Shown in pieces: positions 54,465-64,000 of a stretch of DNA of 64,000 nucleotides. A program made the position numbers and the translations under genes. The notes below the pieces were generated by a model. The model worked only from the letters and a program-made list of their open reading frames with translations, did not search any database and was not told the origin of the DNA. Location: contig CM041465.1 in assembly GCA_023213395.1 (NCBI GenBank), positions 150,667,741 to 150,731,740 of the forward strand, in the 5' to 3' direction. Each line of letters opens with the position of its first letter. Position 1 is the stretch's first letter. This DNA is from Cycas panzhihuaensis. Its lineage: Eukaryota; Cycadophyta.

Positions 54465-57215
54465 GTGAGGATTAGAGTGATACAATGGTCTTGGGGACTG
54501 TTTCTTGGCTTCCGGGAATGGGTACGGAGTGGTCAGCTCAGGTAAGTATAGGTATGCTTCTCACTTTGTTGATTGTTTTCTTTTGTGATGAGTATATGCT
54601 TGCATGTTATGATCTCGTAGATGATCTTGTTGTCATCTACACCTATCTAGCCTATGACGACTATAGTGGGGGCACATTCCTAGTGAGTGTGGCACCCCGG
54701 TGGCCATTTCACTTCCCGCATTCTGCCCTATTTACCTCGAGACCCATTTGGCTCATGTCATCCTTGCCCGTATGATGATCCGTCATCATTTGGTTGACTT
54801 GTCACGCCCTTTGAGTCCTATTTTTGCTCTTATGACTCGTTTGTTGGCTTGTTTGCCTCTGGGCAGGTGTCTCTGCCCCCCCACTAGCCTCCTTGGTCAT
54901 TAGCCCACAGCCCAGGCTGGCTGTCTGGGCTAGATTTGGCCTCTAGTCCTGCACCGCCACAAATATCACAGATCTTGCCAAAATTCTGGCGGTCTGTTGT
55001 CTCAGTTTATTTTTAAAAATCCACCATGGCAATTCTTGCATTTATTGTGGAACTGCCACATGTCTTGTGACTTAACTCACTACCAACTATGCCTTAATCG
55101 CTCGTTTAGGGTTTAGGCTGGGTATTTAAGTCTTCCCTAAGTCATTTTTAGGATCTTTTTGCTCATTTTTTAAGGGATCTCAAGGAAAAATGTCTGCTCT
55201 CTGTTGTTCCCTGTTGCTCCACTACTGCTACAGGACCTCCTATCATTCTCCAGCACCCAGCTCTCCTCTGGTACAACTGAGACATCTTCTCAGCCCCTTG
55301 TATGCCTTGGAGAGGGCCTCCTTGGAGAGATTCCAACACTTCCTTGCCCAGGAAGCCATCAAGCATTCTCAAGTGTAGATTTTTCCTTTAGCCACGTTAG
55401 CAGGGGCTCCATACCCGCTACTCCATAGTCCTTTAGTAGATTTCTCAGCCTTCTTTTGGCAGTCCTTGATAGAGGCAAAAGCCTCCCTTCTCCTCTACAG
55501 GTATTTATTAGTTTAGGGTTTTCTTTGGTCTAATTTATGCCCATGTTTGCATGTCATTTCTAGCTCTTCTTGGTTTGCTCTTTGAAGGTTATTTCTTGTC
55601 TTGCTTTGGGCTATTCTTTCCCTACTGTTAGGGCCTTCTTTCCTGCATTTCCTACCCAAGATAGCAGTTAAAGGGGAATACACAAGGTTTGGGTTAGAGC
55701 TGGGTGGATTTTGCACCACCTTCCATGCTCCTTAAGAGGCTCTTTGCCCTCCAAACCTTCCCTTTTGCCACGTGCTGCTCTTGGAAGTGAAGCAAGGGTT
55801 TATTAGGCTATTTCCAGTCACTGAAATTAGCGTTGTCACTCATTGCAGCATTGGTTTGAGGGCTCATACCTTGATCCAGGCAACTCACGTAAGCCCCAGC
55901 TACTTGTCCCTTGCCCAACCTCTTTCTTGGCAACCCAGTTTGCTGCCCATAGCACTCTGGTTTGTTGTAGATCTCTTTGGGTCCTTTTGGACTCTTGTTG
56001 CCTCTATTTCTATCCTTCTTACACAACCATACTCTCGCTGCCTTGTGGCTCTTTGAGGGAAGGTAGGGTTGCTCCTTGCAGGAGGTGGACCACTCTGAGG
56101 TTTACCAACTTACCTATCATTTATTTGGTTAGTTTCTTTACAATTTATCATTACAATATTGAATACTAACATATATGTGTAGAGGTTTATACTTGTTTCA
56201 TACCTATATATATTGTTAAGATCCTCTATTATGTTGTTAGCACCCTTTCTCTAGAAAGGGATACTCCCATTTACTTGCAAGTACACGAAGGACACAAAGG
56301 ATCCATTCCTTTCCCTTTCTCTCATGGGTAAGTGCTCTTTTGCTTATGTTTTACTTCAGTATTTCAGTTACTGCTATTATTTTATCCCTTTCTCCTTTCT
56401 TGGCACTCTAGTGCCATTTTCGGGGAAGGTAAGGAAGCCCCACGCTTCGTTCTACCACAATCCTTCTCGTTCATCGTGCTTCATGGAGTGACCTTGGATA
56501 CCTTGTGGGAATGCCGCTGCCTCAACCACGTCTCTATTCCAGGTACTTGCTCTCACTCTACTTCATTTCCTTTTCTTTGAAGCTTTTTTGTATGGTAGCA
56601 ATTAGTTCATGTGAAAGGAAAACAGAAATCAACTTTATTTCTTGGTTTGTATTCTAGTTGTTACATTCTTCGCATTATATCCATTATAGGAAAAGGTCTT
56701 AGGAAGTCCCCCTTTTTACCTTTTCCCCTTCACCTTGCAAACTTCCTCCTTGTCTCATCAACTTGCTTTGCTCAGCTAATTTACTTGCATACATCATAGC
56801 TCTTCTTTTTTGGATTGTTTCATTCGTTCTCCCTTAGTTTTTTCTCGCTTAGTCGGGTAACCGAGGAGATCTCATTCGTAGGTTACTTACTTGCCTACCC
56901 TTTCCTCATTTCCCTCTGCTCTAGGGAAACCCTCAAAGGGGTCCTTCCTTTCCCTTCTGGCCACCCAAAGGTGTGAGGATCCTTCCTCTAGGTCTACTCA
57001 AGCTAGTTTTCTGCTTCTTCTCTTCTTGTTTGAAGTGGGGAACCACCTCTAGGTAGCTGGATACCATCCGCAGGTCCTGAACTTGTGCTCCGACGCACGG
57101 GGCACCCTGCATGGTATTTGCCTTACTCGTAGGCTCTTATCTGCACTCGATATTTCCGTTGACTACCCTTGTTATTCCTACTCAGATAGGTAGCTATCCT
57201 ATAGATGCGCATCCA
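54465..57215 (+). repeat. Probable 5' LTR of Gypsy I
   Basis: The right end is fixed by the primer site (...GCGCATCCA, then C, then TGGCGACC). The left end at TGTGAGG is a guess: it is the first suitable TG after Gypsy H similarity ends. That would make the LTR about 2.75 kb. It has no coding support; several frames of 60-110 codons are not family-related. GC content is visibly higher than around it. TATA-like box at 55123-55130. Confidence 0.62.
55123..55130 (+). promoter_or_regulatory. TATA-like box in Gypsy I LTR
   Basis: tatttaag in the context gggtatttaagtcttccc, the best promoter-like sequence in this LTR. No partner LTR to test conservation. Confidence 0.4.
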
Positions 57216-57216
57216 C

Positions 57217-57236
57217 TGGCGACCATACTAGGGATC
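57217..57236 (+). other. Primer binding site of Gypsy I
   Basis: TGGCGACCATACTAGGGATC. The TGGCGAC opening is typical for non-Met primers in Tat/Athila-like Gypsy elements. I cannot name the tRNA with certainty. It marks the LTR end one base upstream. Confidence 0.68.
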
Positions 57237-57386
57237 TGCTAGTAAAGGAACCTAGTTTCCACTCTTTTCTGTTGGTATTGTTACCTCCTTGTGGTTGTCT
57301 CCTACTTCTTTTTTCCTTTGTTGGGTAGCCCCCAACGTGCACTTTTTATCGCCCTTTTTTTCTCCTATAGTGTGGGTTAACCTTGT
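57237..57386 (+). other. Leader of Gypsy I
   Basis: Short (about 150 bp), T-rich, between the primer site and the first gag-type ATG. Unlike the kilobase leaders of the Copia elements here. Confidence 0.6.
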
Positions 57387-59690
57387 ATGCAATGCTCCTC
57401 TCGTTGCTTACGTGGTCTACCTCCACTATTAGAAGACCCCGAGTGTCATCCTCTTCCTTCATCAGATTCTGATTCGACTATGGAGGGATACCCTTCTGAT
57501 TGGGCCTATCACACCTCAGCCATGGAAACTCATGAGTTTCCCTCTTCTATCCTGGGATCCACCCAAGAAGGTGATGATACTATTTACTACTTGGGTGACC
57601 AACATCACTCGCTTGATGCCCATCCCTCTACCCATGCGGTAGAAGGATCTTTTCCTCTTGAGATTTACCACTCAGTGGGTGATTCTTATGAGGAGCGTCC
57701 CAAGGGATCTACTTGTTTAAGGTCCCATCTACCTCTTACGAGCATGTAGATACACCTCCCGCCAATGTAGTTGAAGCTTTTAACGAGTGTCGTCACGCTG
57801 CTCATTTTTAACCACGTCCTAGATGGTTTGAAGATGCCTTTCGTGGGGGAGCCTCTTCTTTGTCTGCTCCTCCCCTACTTTCTTCATCCTCACCTACTCC
57901 TCTTGCAACAACCAATCCCTTTATGCCTACACATGCATCCCACTCTTTCCCTATTGCTATTGCGGGGATGCATGTTACACCTTCTATCCCTCGCCAAGGT
58001 CCTAGTGCTTCGAGACCTTACCGCGGTATGTCCTTCCCTCAGTTGAAGGTTAACATACCCTTTCCTAGCCAAACTAATATGCCATCCCCTAATGTAGCAC
58101 ATACTTTCCCTAGTAAGCCTGCCAGTCCTACTAACCCTCTATCCATTAGTCATATGGGACTCGCTCCCACACACCCTCAAAATCAACCTATTGGTGCTTC
58201 CTTTTACATTCCCCCAGGGTATACTTCTCAACCATGGGGGTAGGGTAGAGGGAACCACCTCCTAAATTATGGATAGATCTAGTACACCCATATGGGATTG
58301 CCCCACCTATGGGTTCCCTATATGGGCAAAACCCAGTTCCACATCTGCCTTTTCCTTCGTCTAGCGTAATCCCTTTTGCTGTGCCTTCGCAAGGGAACCT
58401 GACTCCCTTCTAAGGCACTTATCCTCAAGCCACCTTCCAACAAGGGGCGTTTCCTCAGGGAGGGATGGGTATGCCACCCCTGTCTACTCCTTGCTCACTA
58501 CCTACTACAGTATTCATTGATCCTGCGGTCTAGGCAGGGGTACGTCCCTTCATGGACTACATATCAACACCTTTATCCGTTGAGGCATTAAGAACTAATC
58601 TGCCACCTCATCCTCCTAAAGTTCATAGATTTGACGGGACTTCATTGTAAGACCCAACTGAACACGTGTGTAGTTTTTCTATGGTGTGTATAGACTACTG
58701 GGCTTATAACCATATCCTAATGAAATTGTTTCCACGATCGTTGTAGGCCGATGCCTTTAAATAGTTTTATCGCCTCCTTGCCCACTCTATTTTTTCATTC
58801 CAACAATTGGTGGACGAGTTCATCAACTACTTTGATGTAGCTTGTCCATTCGAGAGTGGAATGAAATCCTTTTTATCGCTCAAACAATGTCATGATGAGA
58901 TGAATCATGACTTTGTGAGGCAATTCCATGACCTGCTTCACTCCACTAAGGCAACATTACCTGAGGAGTTAAAGAGAGATCTTTTCATTAATGTACTTTA
59001 TCCTGAAGTACATGTGGAAGTCTTTAAAATGGGGGCAACCACATGCGACTCTCTGATTGCCAAGTTTTTAGTGTTAGAGGCTATTGAGATCCAAGCGAGA
59101 CTCAATAAGCCTCTCAAGCCCTCACAACAACGTGAGGCACCACCTTCAACCAAAGATACTAAACCTTCGCAACCCACCCAGTCTTCCTCTCATCTGACTC
59201 AGAGGACTTGAGACCCCCTTACTTCTGCCATATGCTTGTTCGAGCATACGATGAAGGAGCTTAAACTCCAAGCCCTTTCATCCCCAATATCTAACAAACA
59301 AGTTCAACAAACAACTCAAGCTTGCCCCCCCCCCCCAGGAATGAAAACACCCAGTCCTCTCAAATGAGGAAGATAGATCCCTCGCTTGAGAAGAGGTGGT
59401 GCTCCATTCATGGGGAGTGCTTCCGCGATGACTCGTGTTGCAGGGCTTAGCATCCTAAGGATACCCCTTGATGCAACTCTTCCTCTAAATGGGCCTTAAG
59501 GCCTAATTTAGACCAACCAGTTCACAAGGATCCATTCCTCAAACATGGGGAACGTGATCGCAACACCTAATCCAAGAGTAACTGGAACCGAGGAAGATCA
59601 CCAATTTCTCATCCTTCCCGTGATAAAGGGAAGGGCATTTGGGATTCGTCCTCTTCCTCCTATTCCCCTAACCATTGCACCCTATCACCT
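57387..59690 (+). pseudogene. Gypsy I gag, broken
   Basis: Taken from ATG 57387: an N-terminal acidic part to 57749, then after a frame change a Pro/Ser-rich region (57860-58243). The capsid-like Retrotrans_gag domain follows: LPPHPPKVHRFDGTSL near 58600, a stop, then FQQLVDEFINYFDVACPFES at 58800 and MKSFLSLKQCHDEMNHDFVR, FHDLLHSTKATLPEELKRDL, open to 59211. A Cys/His segment RWCSIHGECFRDDSCCRA near 59394 is the nucleocapsid counterpart. A run of 12 C at 59325-59336 lies just upstream and shifts the frame. Confidence 0.82.
59325..59336. repeat. C homopolymer in Gypsy I gag
   Basis: Twelve C in a row between the capsid and the Cys/His segment of gag. Its length decides the frame downstream, so it may be either a real frameshift or a sequencing error. 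Confidence 0.85.
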
Positions 59691-59814
59691 TCATGGCCCT
59701 GGAACAAGGGGAAGAAGGTGATCCAGTTGCTTGAGGCTACTCCTTCTTATGCCCTTACTAGGTCTCAAGCTACCAAAGAAGTAGCCAGTGCTTCTTCCTC
59801 CACTCATTTCGACC

Positions 59815-59855
59815 CTCTTCTGGAGAACCCTCCTCTGGAGAACCCTCCTCTGGAA
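59815..59855 (+). repeat. 15-bp tandem repeat in gag-protease
   Basis: Two full copies and a partial third of ctggagaaccctcct. In frame with the surrounding reading frame (LENPP repeated), so it adds residues without a frameshift. Confidence 0.85.
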
Positions 59856-59954
59856 GTACCTTTTTACCCCAAGGCCATTCCTGTGGGCTTGGGTCATTAC
59901 GATTTTTGAAGGGCACTTACCTAACCTACCGCAAAGGGTAAGCCCTTCTCTAGC

Positions 59955-60540
59955 GTGGACGAGCTTTATATTGTTGCCACGGGAATGTCCTTGATGGACG
60001 TTTTGAGGAGTTGTCCTGAGCAGCGGACCCTCCTCTTGGAAGCTTTAAGATCGAATGACGCACCTGTTTACACTTTGGGAATCACCCAAAGTCGTGAGCC
60101 CGTTATTTTATTTAATCCTAAGGATCTTCCTCCCGCATGTGAAAGGGAACGTCAGTGGAACTTCCCATTTACTATTACCATTGATACACCTGATTGTACC
60201 CTTCAAAGGACCATTGTTGATAATGGTTCTTCTGTAAATACCATGCCCTTGCATGTCATGCAAGAGCTTGGTATTTCCACCTTAGAACCTATTCCATGGC
60301 GATGGCAAGGTTATGATGGTAGCAAGAAGACCCTATTGGGTTCTGTCGCAATTCCACTCACCCTTAAGGGCAAGACTGTCCTCGCTGATGTTGTAGTCCT
60401 CAACGTTGACGTCGACTACAACCTTCTTCTAGGTTGTCCATGGCTCGACCAAATGGGAGTTGTGTGTTCGACTCTTTAGGGACAACTTAAATTTGTCTAC
60501 GATGGGCAAATAAGGGTTATTCCTTGCGAACGCCCACTAG
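59955..60540 (+). pseudogene. Gypsy I protease, mostly open
   Basis: Open for 174 codons (59955-60479). Residues 1-60 are a family-specific lead-in (VLRSCPEQRTLLLEALRS). The aspartic protease follows: TIVDNGSSVN with DNGSS at 60219-60233, then VVLNVDVDYNLLLGCPWLDQ, the usual I/L-L-G-x-x-W end block. The triad reads D-N-G, as in fragment J, so it is probably normal for this family. It ends at a TAG at 60477-60479, with the final strand QLKFVYDGQ still readable after it. Confidence 0.85.
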
Positions 60541-61190
60541 CCAAATAAACCCATCCTATTAACCAGGCAAGCCAAGGCCCTTCTGCGCATGCCTCAACTT
60601 GCTCCATTGGTATACCCAATCCATCTGAAGAAGATCCCACATCTTCTTTCCCTAGTCTTATGCGTTTTGCTCCTATTTATGTTGGGAGCTACGGGTACCT
60701 CGCCTCGTTTAGTGACGATGAGTTGCACGATGAGGGCGAAGATTATCTCCACCCTATCTCTTTCCTCCGCACTAGTAGGTCATACCCATCTCATTCTAGA
60801 TCTCTATATAGAACCCATTTTGATGAGGCTAGCCACTCCCATGCGTCACATGTCATTGCCCATGTTGCTTCACTCGTCGTCAGTTCTTCCCCTTCATCAC
60901 CTCCCGTAGGTGATGGCTTTGAAGAACTGCCTTTCGCTCCTTCTGAAGAGCCTCCTTTTAACTCTCTCTTAGAGTCTCGCGAGGAAGACAGGCAACCCGA
61001 CGACCATCATAGTCCTGTTGCCTCCACTTCCTCTATCACTTTGTCTACTTGAAGTAAGGTCATCCATGAGGTGGATTACTTTAAGGATGATGAAGCCTAA
61101 CTCAAGCACCTAGCAGGCTTCGCGCCTAATTTGCCTTCTAGTCACCACAGGCTTGGTCACCAAAAGATTCTTGCAATTGGGTCCATGCTT
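60541..61190 (+). pseudogene. Gypsy I protease-RT linker
   Basis: Variable Ser/Pro-rich stretch without catalytic motifs. The best block is RFAPIYVGSYGYLASFSDDE (60663-60722), also seen in fragment J. HEVDYFKDDEA near 61058-61090 is shared with Gypsy H. Confidence 0.72.
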
Positions 61191-62160
61191 GCCAACCCAA
61201 TCCCATCCCCTATTTCATCTCCTCCTGTTGACCTTGCCCCTCTTTACTTCAAGGAGGGGAACGCCATGTGCATGGGGGCAACAGAAGACATAGTCTTGGC
61301 TCTCGGCAAGGTCATTAAGGTTGGGATGGAATGCTCTCCTGATGAAGTAAGTGAGTACTCCCTTTTATTCCAAGAGTTTTAGGACATTTTTGCATGGGAT
61401 TATGCTAACATAAAGGGAATTGACCCCTCCATTATTACCTATAATCTTACCACCATCCCTGGCATCCACCCTATGTGCCAGAAACAACGTCCCCTACACC
61501 CAAAGCTCTCAACCACTGTCAAGTTGGAGGTTGAGAAGCTTTTGGATGCTACGCTCATTTTTTCTATTGATTACCCCAAGTGGGTCTCCAATATTGTCCC
61601 CGTTGCTAGGAAGAATGGGGCAATCTATATATGTATTGACTTCCATGACATCAACAATGCTTGTCCTAAGGACAACTTTCTGCTCCCCTTCATCGATCAA
61701 ATTATTAATCGCATGGCTAGATTTGAAGTCATGTCCTTAATGGATGGCTTCTCTAGCTATAACTAGATTTAGATTTCTCCTGAAGACCACCACAAGACGG
61801 CGTTCACTACACCATGGGGTACCTTTGCCTATAAGGCAATGCCCTTTGGCCTTAAGAATGTAGGTGCTACTTACCAGAGAGCCATGAATTTTATCTTCCA
61901 CGACCTCATTGATAACACATTTGAGGTCTTCATGGATGACATGATAGGTCTTTCTCATGTCAGGGCCCATCATCCTTCTAACTTGTGGGCTATCTTCTCA
62001 CGATGCCGCAAGTACCATGCTAGCATAAACTCGCTCAAGTGTGTATTTACCGTTACTTCAGGCAAACTCCTTAGATTTCTTGTATCCAAACAAGGAATGC
62101 AAATTGATCATGACAAGGTCAGGGCGATCCTTGACATGCCACCCCCTAGAACCCAATAAC
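61191..62160 (+). pseudogene. Gypsy I reverse transcriptase, near-complete with stops
   Basis: LAPLYFKEGNAMCMGATED leads in. RT blocks: QRPLHPKLSTTVKLEVEKLL, WVSNIVPVARKNGAIYICID, INNACPKDNFLLPFIDQIIN, MSLMDGFSSYN, then two TAG stops (61764-61766, 61770-61772) where relatives have Gln or Arg, HHKTAFTTPWGTFAYKAMPF, and the active site FMDD at 61929-61940, intact. GKLLRFLVSKQGMQIDHDKV follows. Stops at 61380 and 62158 bound the frames. Only about five point changes separate it from an open frame. Confidence 0.93.
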
Positions 62161-62800
62161 AGATTAAGTCGTTTCTAGGTAGGCTTGGTTTTCTTAGGCA
62201 CTTCTTGGCAGATTTTGCCATAAGCGCTAAACCCCTTACTAACCTATTGAAGAAGGGAGCTCCTTTTGTTTGGTCTGACAAGACCCAAAAGGCCTTCGAA
62301 GGACTCAAGGAAGCTCTTGCTTCCACTCCTACACTGGTGCCTCCTCGCTTCGATAGGTCCTTCGTCCTATATACCTCGGCGACTGACAAGTCCTTGGGCG
62401 CTATGTTAGCCCAGGAGGATGACTCAGGAACTGAGAGGGTTATTTATTTCATTAGTCGCACCCTTGTGGCTGCTGAACTTAACTATTCTCTTACCGAGAA
62501 GGATTGTCTCTCCTTGGTCCATGCGACTAAGAAGTTTAGATACTACTTGCTTAGTAATACCACCAAGGTGATCGTTCAATATGATCCCTTGTGATACCTT
62601 CTCACTCATTCAGATTTGACAGGTAGGGCTGGCCGTTGGGCTGTCCTACTTCAAGAATTCGATCTTCACATTATTAATTGGAAATCAAAGAAGGGAATGG
62701 TGGTGGCCGAGCAACTCGCGAACGCCCTTATTCCTAACTCTTTTGATGCTCCCGTCGATGATTCTCTTCCTGATGAGTCTATCTTGATGATTCAAGACAT
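62161..62800 (+). pseudogene. Gypsy I RNase H
   Basis: Thumb and connection IKSFLGRLGFLRHFLADFAI, then FVWSDKTQKAFEGLKEALAS. RNase H: FVLYTSATDKSLGAMLAQED, with the usual first catalytic Asp position occupied by Thr-Ser (Y-T-S in place of Y-x-D), RVIYFISRTLVAAELNYSLT, EKDCLSLVHATKKFRYYLLS. A TGA at 62592-62594 falls where Arg (CGA) is expected. LTGRAGRWAVLLQEFDLHII closes the domain. No second RNase H of the kind seen in many Tat elements is visible before integrase. Confidence 0.88.
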
Positions 62801-64000
62801 CTCCCTCCATCCACTCATCGACAATAAGTGGTATGGTGATATAGTATGGTATCTCACACAACAACGATACTGCCTAGATGCTAGTAGTAAAGTTAGATCT
62901 CATATCTAGACTTCTGCCAGGCAATACTTCCTCATGGATGAAGTATTGTACAAGAGGTCCTTTGATAGGATCCTCCTCCGCTACGTCACTACTAACGAAG
63001 CTGACCAAATACTCTGTGAATGCCACCATGGTATTTGTGGGGGCTACTTTGGGGGCCAGTCTATGGCTCAAAGGATTCTTTGCATGAGTTACTTCTGGCC
63101 GTCCCTCTTCAAGGATGCCCACGCCTTTGCTCTGAGATGTCGGTGGTGTCAGGAACACGCCAACATCTCCCATGTGCCTTTTGAGGCCCTTCACCCCATT
63201 GTTTCTCCATAGCCTTTCACTCAGTGGGGGCTAGACCTCATCGGTGCTATTTCTCCACCTTCATCATCGTAGCACAAGTTTATCTTGACTGCCACTGAAT
63301 ATTTCACCAAATGGGCAGAAGCCATTCCTTTAATTACTACTCCTAGTAAAACAATAGCTATATTTATTTACCAGCATATCATTTGCCATTTTGGGATTCT
63401 GGACGTCTTAATCACTGACAATAGAACTCCCTTTTGTAATAAGGAGATGGATGAGCTTTGCGAGAAGTTCAAGATTTCTCATAAAACTTCTTCTCCTTAC
63501 TATCCTCAGGTAAATGGCCAAGTAGAGTCTTTCAATAAGACTCTCATCAATATTCTAAAGAAAACTGTTGCTCAGTCTCAAAAGGACTGGCACCTTCAGC
63601 TGCCCTCCGCTTTGTGGGCTTACCGCACCCATATCCGTTCTGCCACGGGAATGACCCCGTTCTCCCTGGTCTATGGTACCAAGGTAGTACTCCCACTGGA
63701 GGTGGAGATTCCTTCTTTGTGAGTCTCCCTTCGAGGTCTTATCGATGAAGAGTCAATCTGTTAGGCTTGCCTTCTGGACCTCGAAGCTTTGGATAAGAGA
63801 CGCTTAGCCGCTTATCAGGCTAACCTAGTTTCCAAAGCTCGCTTACAAAGGACTTACGATAAACATCTTCATTCCCGTCCTTTATTTCCTGGGGACCACA
63901 TCCTTAATCTTGAATATCTGCATGACCGTTTGACCAAATTCAAACCCCGATGGGTTAGCCCTTTTGTCATTATCAAGACCCTCGGTAATGGTGCTTATAG
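62801..64000 (+). pseudogene. Gypsy I integrase, cut by the window end
   Basis: Zinc domain: CHHGICGGYFGG at 63021-63056 and ALRCRWCQEH near 63129-63158; the second His of H-x-n-H is Tyr (63045). DDE core: WGLDLIG near 63226 (first Asp), ITDNRTPFCN with Asp at 63417, GQVESFNKTL with Glu at 63525. All three are present. Stops at 62907, 63210, 63270, 63720 and 63762. The C-terminal module GDHILNLEYLHDRLTKFKPR and SPFVIIKTLGNGAYR runs to the last base. Confidence 0.93.

Larger units (their letters stand above)
54465..64000 (+). mobile_element. Gypsy element I, truncated by the window end
   Basis: Plus-strand Ty3/Gypsy element: a long 5' LTR ending at 57215, primer site from 57217, gag, protease, RT, RNase H and integrase up to the last base. 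The pol sequence is the best preserved in the window, with about ten stops over 2.6 kb. Primer type (TGGCGACC...) and pol sequence resemble the Tat-like branch of plant Gypsy, without a visible second RNase H. The 3' LTR is outside the window, so the 5' LTR start cannot be confirmed. Confidence 0.9.

Noticed and set aside
54485-56800. Cluster of open frames of 60-108 codons suggesting a host gene
   Set aside because: Frames overlap on both strands, lack domains, and fall in the presumed LTR directly before a Gypsy primer site.

Overview
The window reads as plant nuclear DNA made almost wholly of decayed LTR retrotransposons. Both plant superfamilies are present: Ty1/Copia (order protease-integrase-RT-RNase H, initiator-Met-type primer sites) and Ty3/Gypsy (order protease-RT-RNase H-integrase). 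I find no intact host gene, tRNA, rRNA or CRISPR array. The AT-rich background, multi-kilobase elements, deep nesting and strong decay fit a large plant genome (a conifer-like genome would fit), but nothing here fixes the species.

Layout. 1-448: unassigned. 454-21806: a three-level nest. Copia A (minus strand, 454-21806) is split inside its RNase H coding region by Copia B (minus, 1594-17566, target duplication caact), which is itself split in its 3' untranslated region by Copia C (plus, 2224-10671, target duplication ccctt). Hand comparison of LTR pairs gives an order that agrees with the nesting: A most diverged, B about 6 percent (19 differences in 312), C about 3-4 percent plus small indels. 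21812-22759 and 30540 to about 30860: one Gypsy fragment (plus) split by Copia D (minus, 22765-30534), a relative of B. 31619-35380: Copia E, a gag-only non-autonomous element. 35994-37491: coding-like remnant on the minus strand that I cannot assign. 37492-39945: no gene, with simple repeats. 39946-40576: solo LTR of the A family. 41660-43344: Copia F, the 3' half of a B/D relative, cut off at the RT active site. 43613-50975: Gypsy G, a chromovirus-like element (target duplication gtagg) with a rearranged 3' LTR. 50981-54450: Gypsy H (minus), missing its 5' part. 54465-64000: Gypsy I (plus), the best preserved pol, running off the window end; H and I belong to one family and lie head to head.

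How the parts relate. Each element carried its own promoter-bearing LTRs, tRNA primer site, gag, protease, integrase, RT/RNase H and polypurine tract, but every coding region I followed is broken by stops, frameshifts or lost catalytic residues. In G and I the in-frame stops fall mostly where relatives have Gln, Trp or Arg, as expected from cytosine deamination of methylated DNA. The most unusual structures are a 140-bp copy of G's own 5' flank embedded in its 3' LTR, the gag-only element E, and the unassigned remnant at 36-37.5 kb. I did not find a convincing new biological system.
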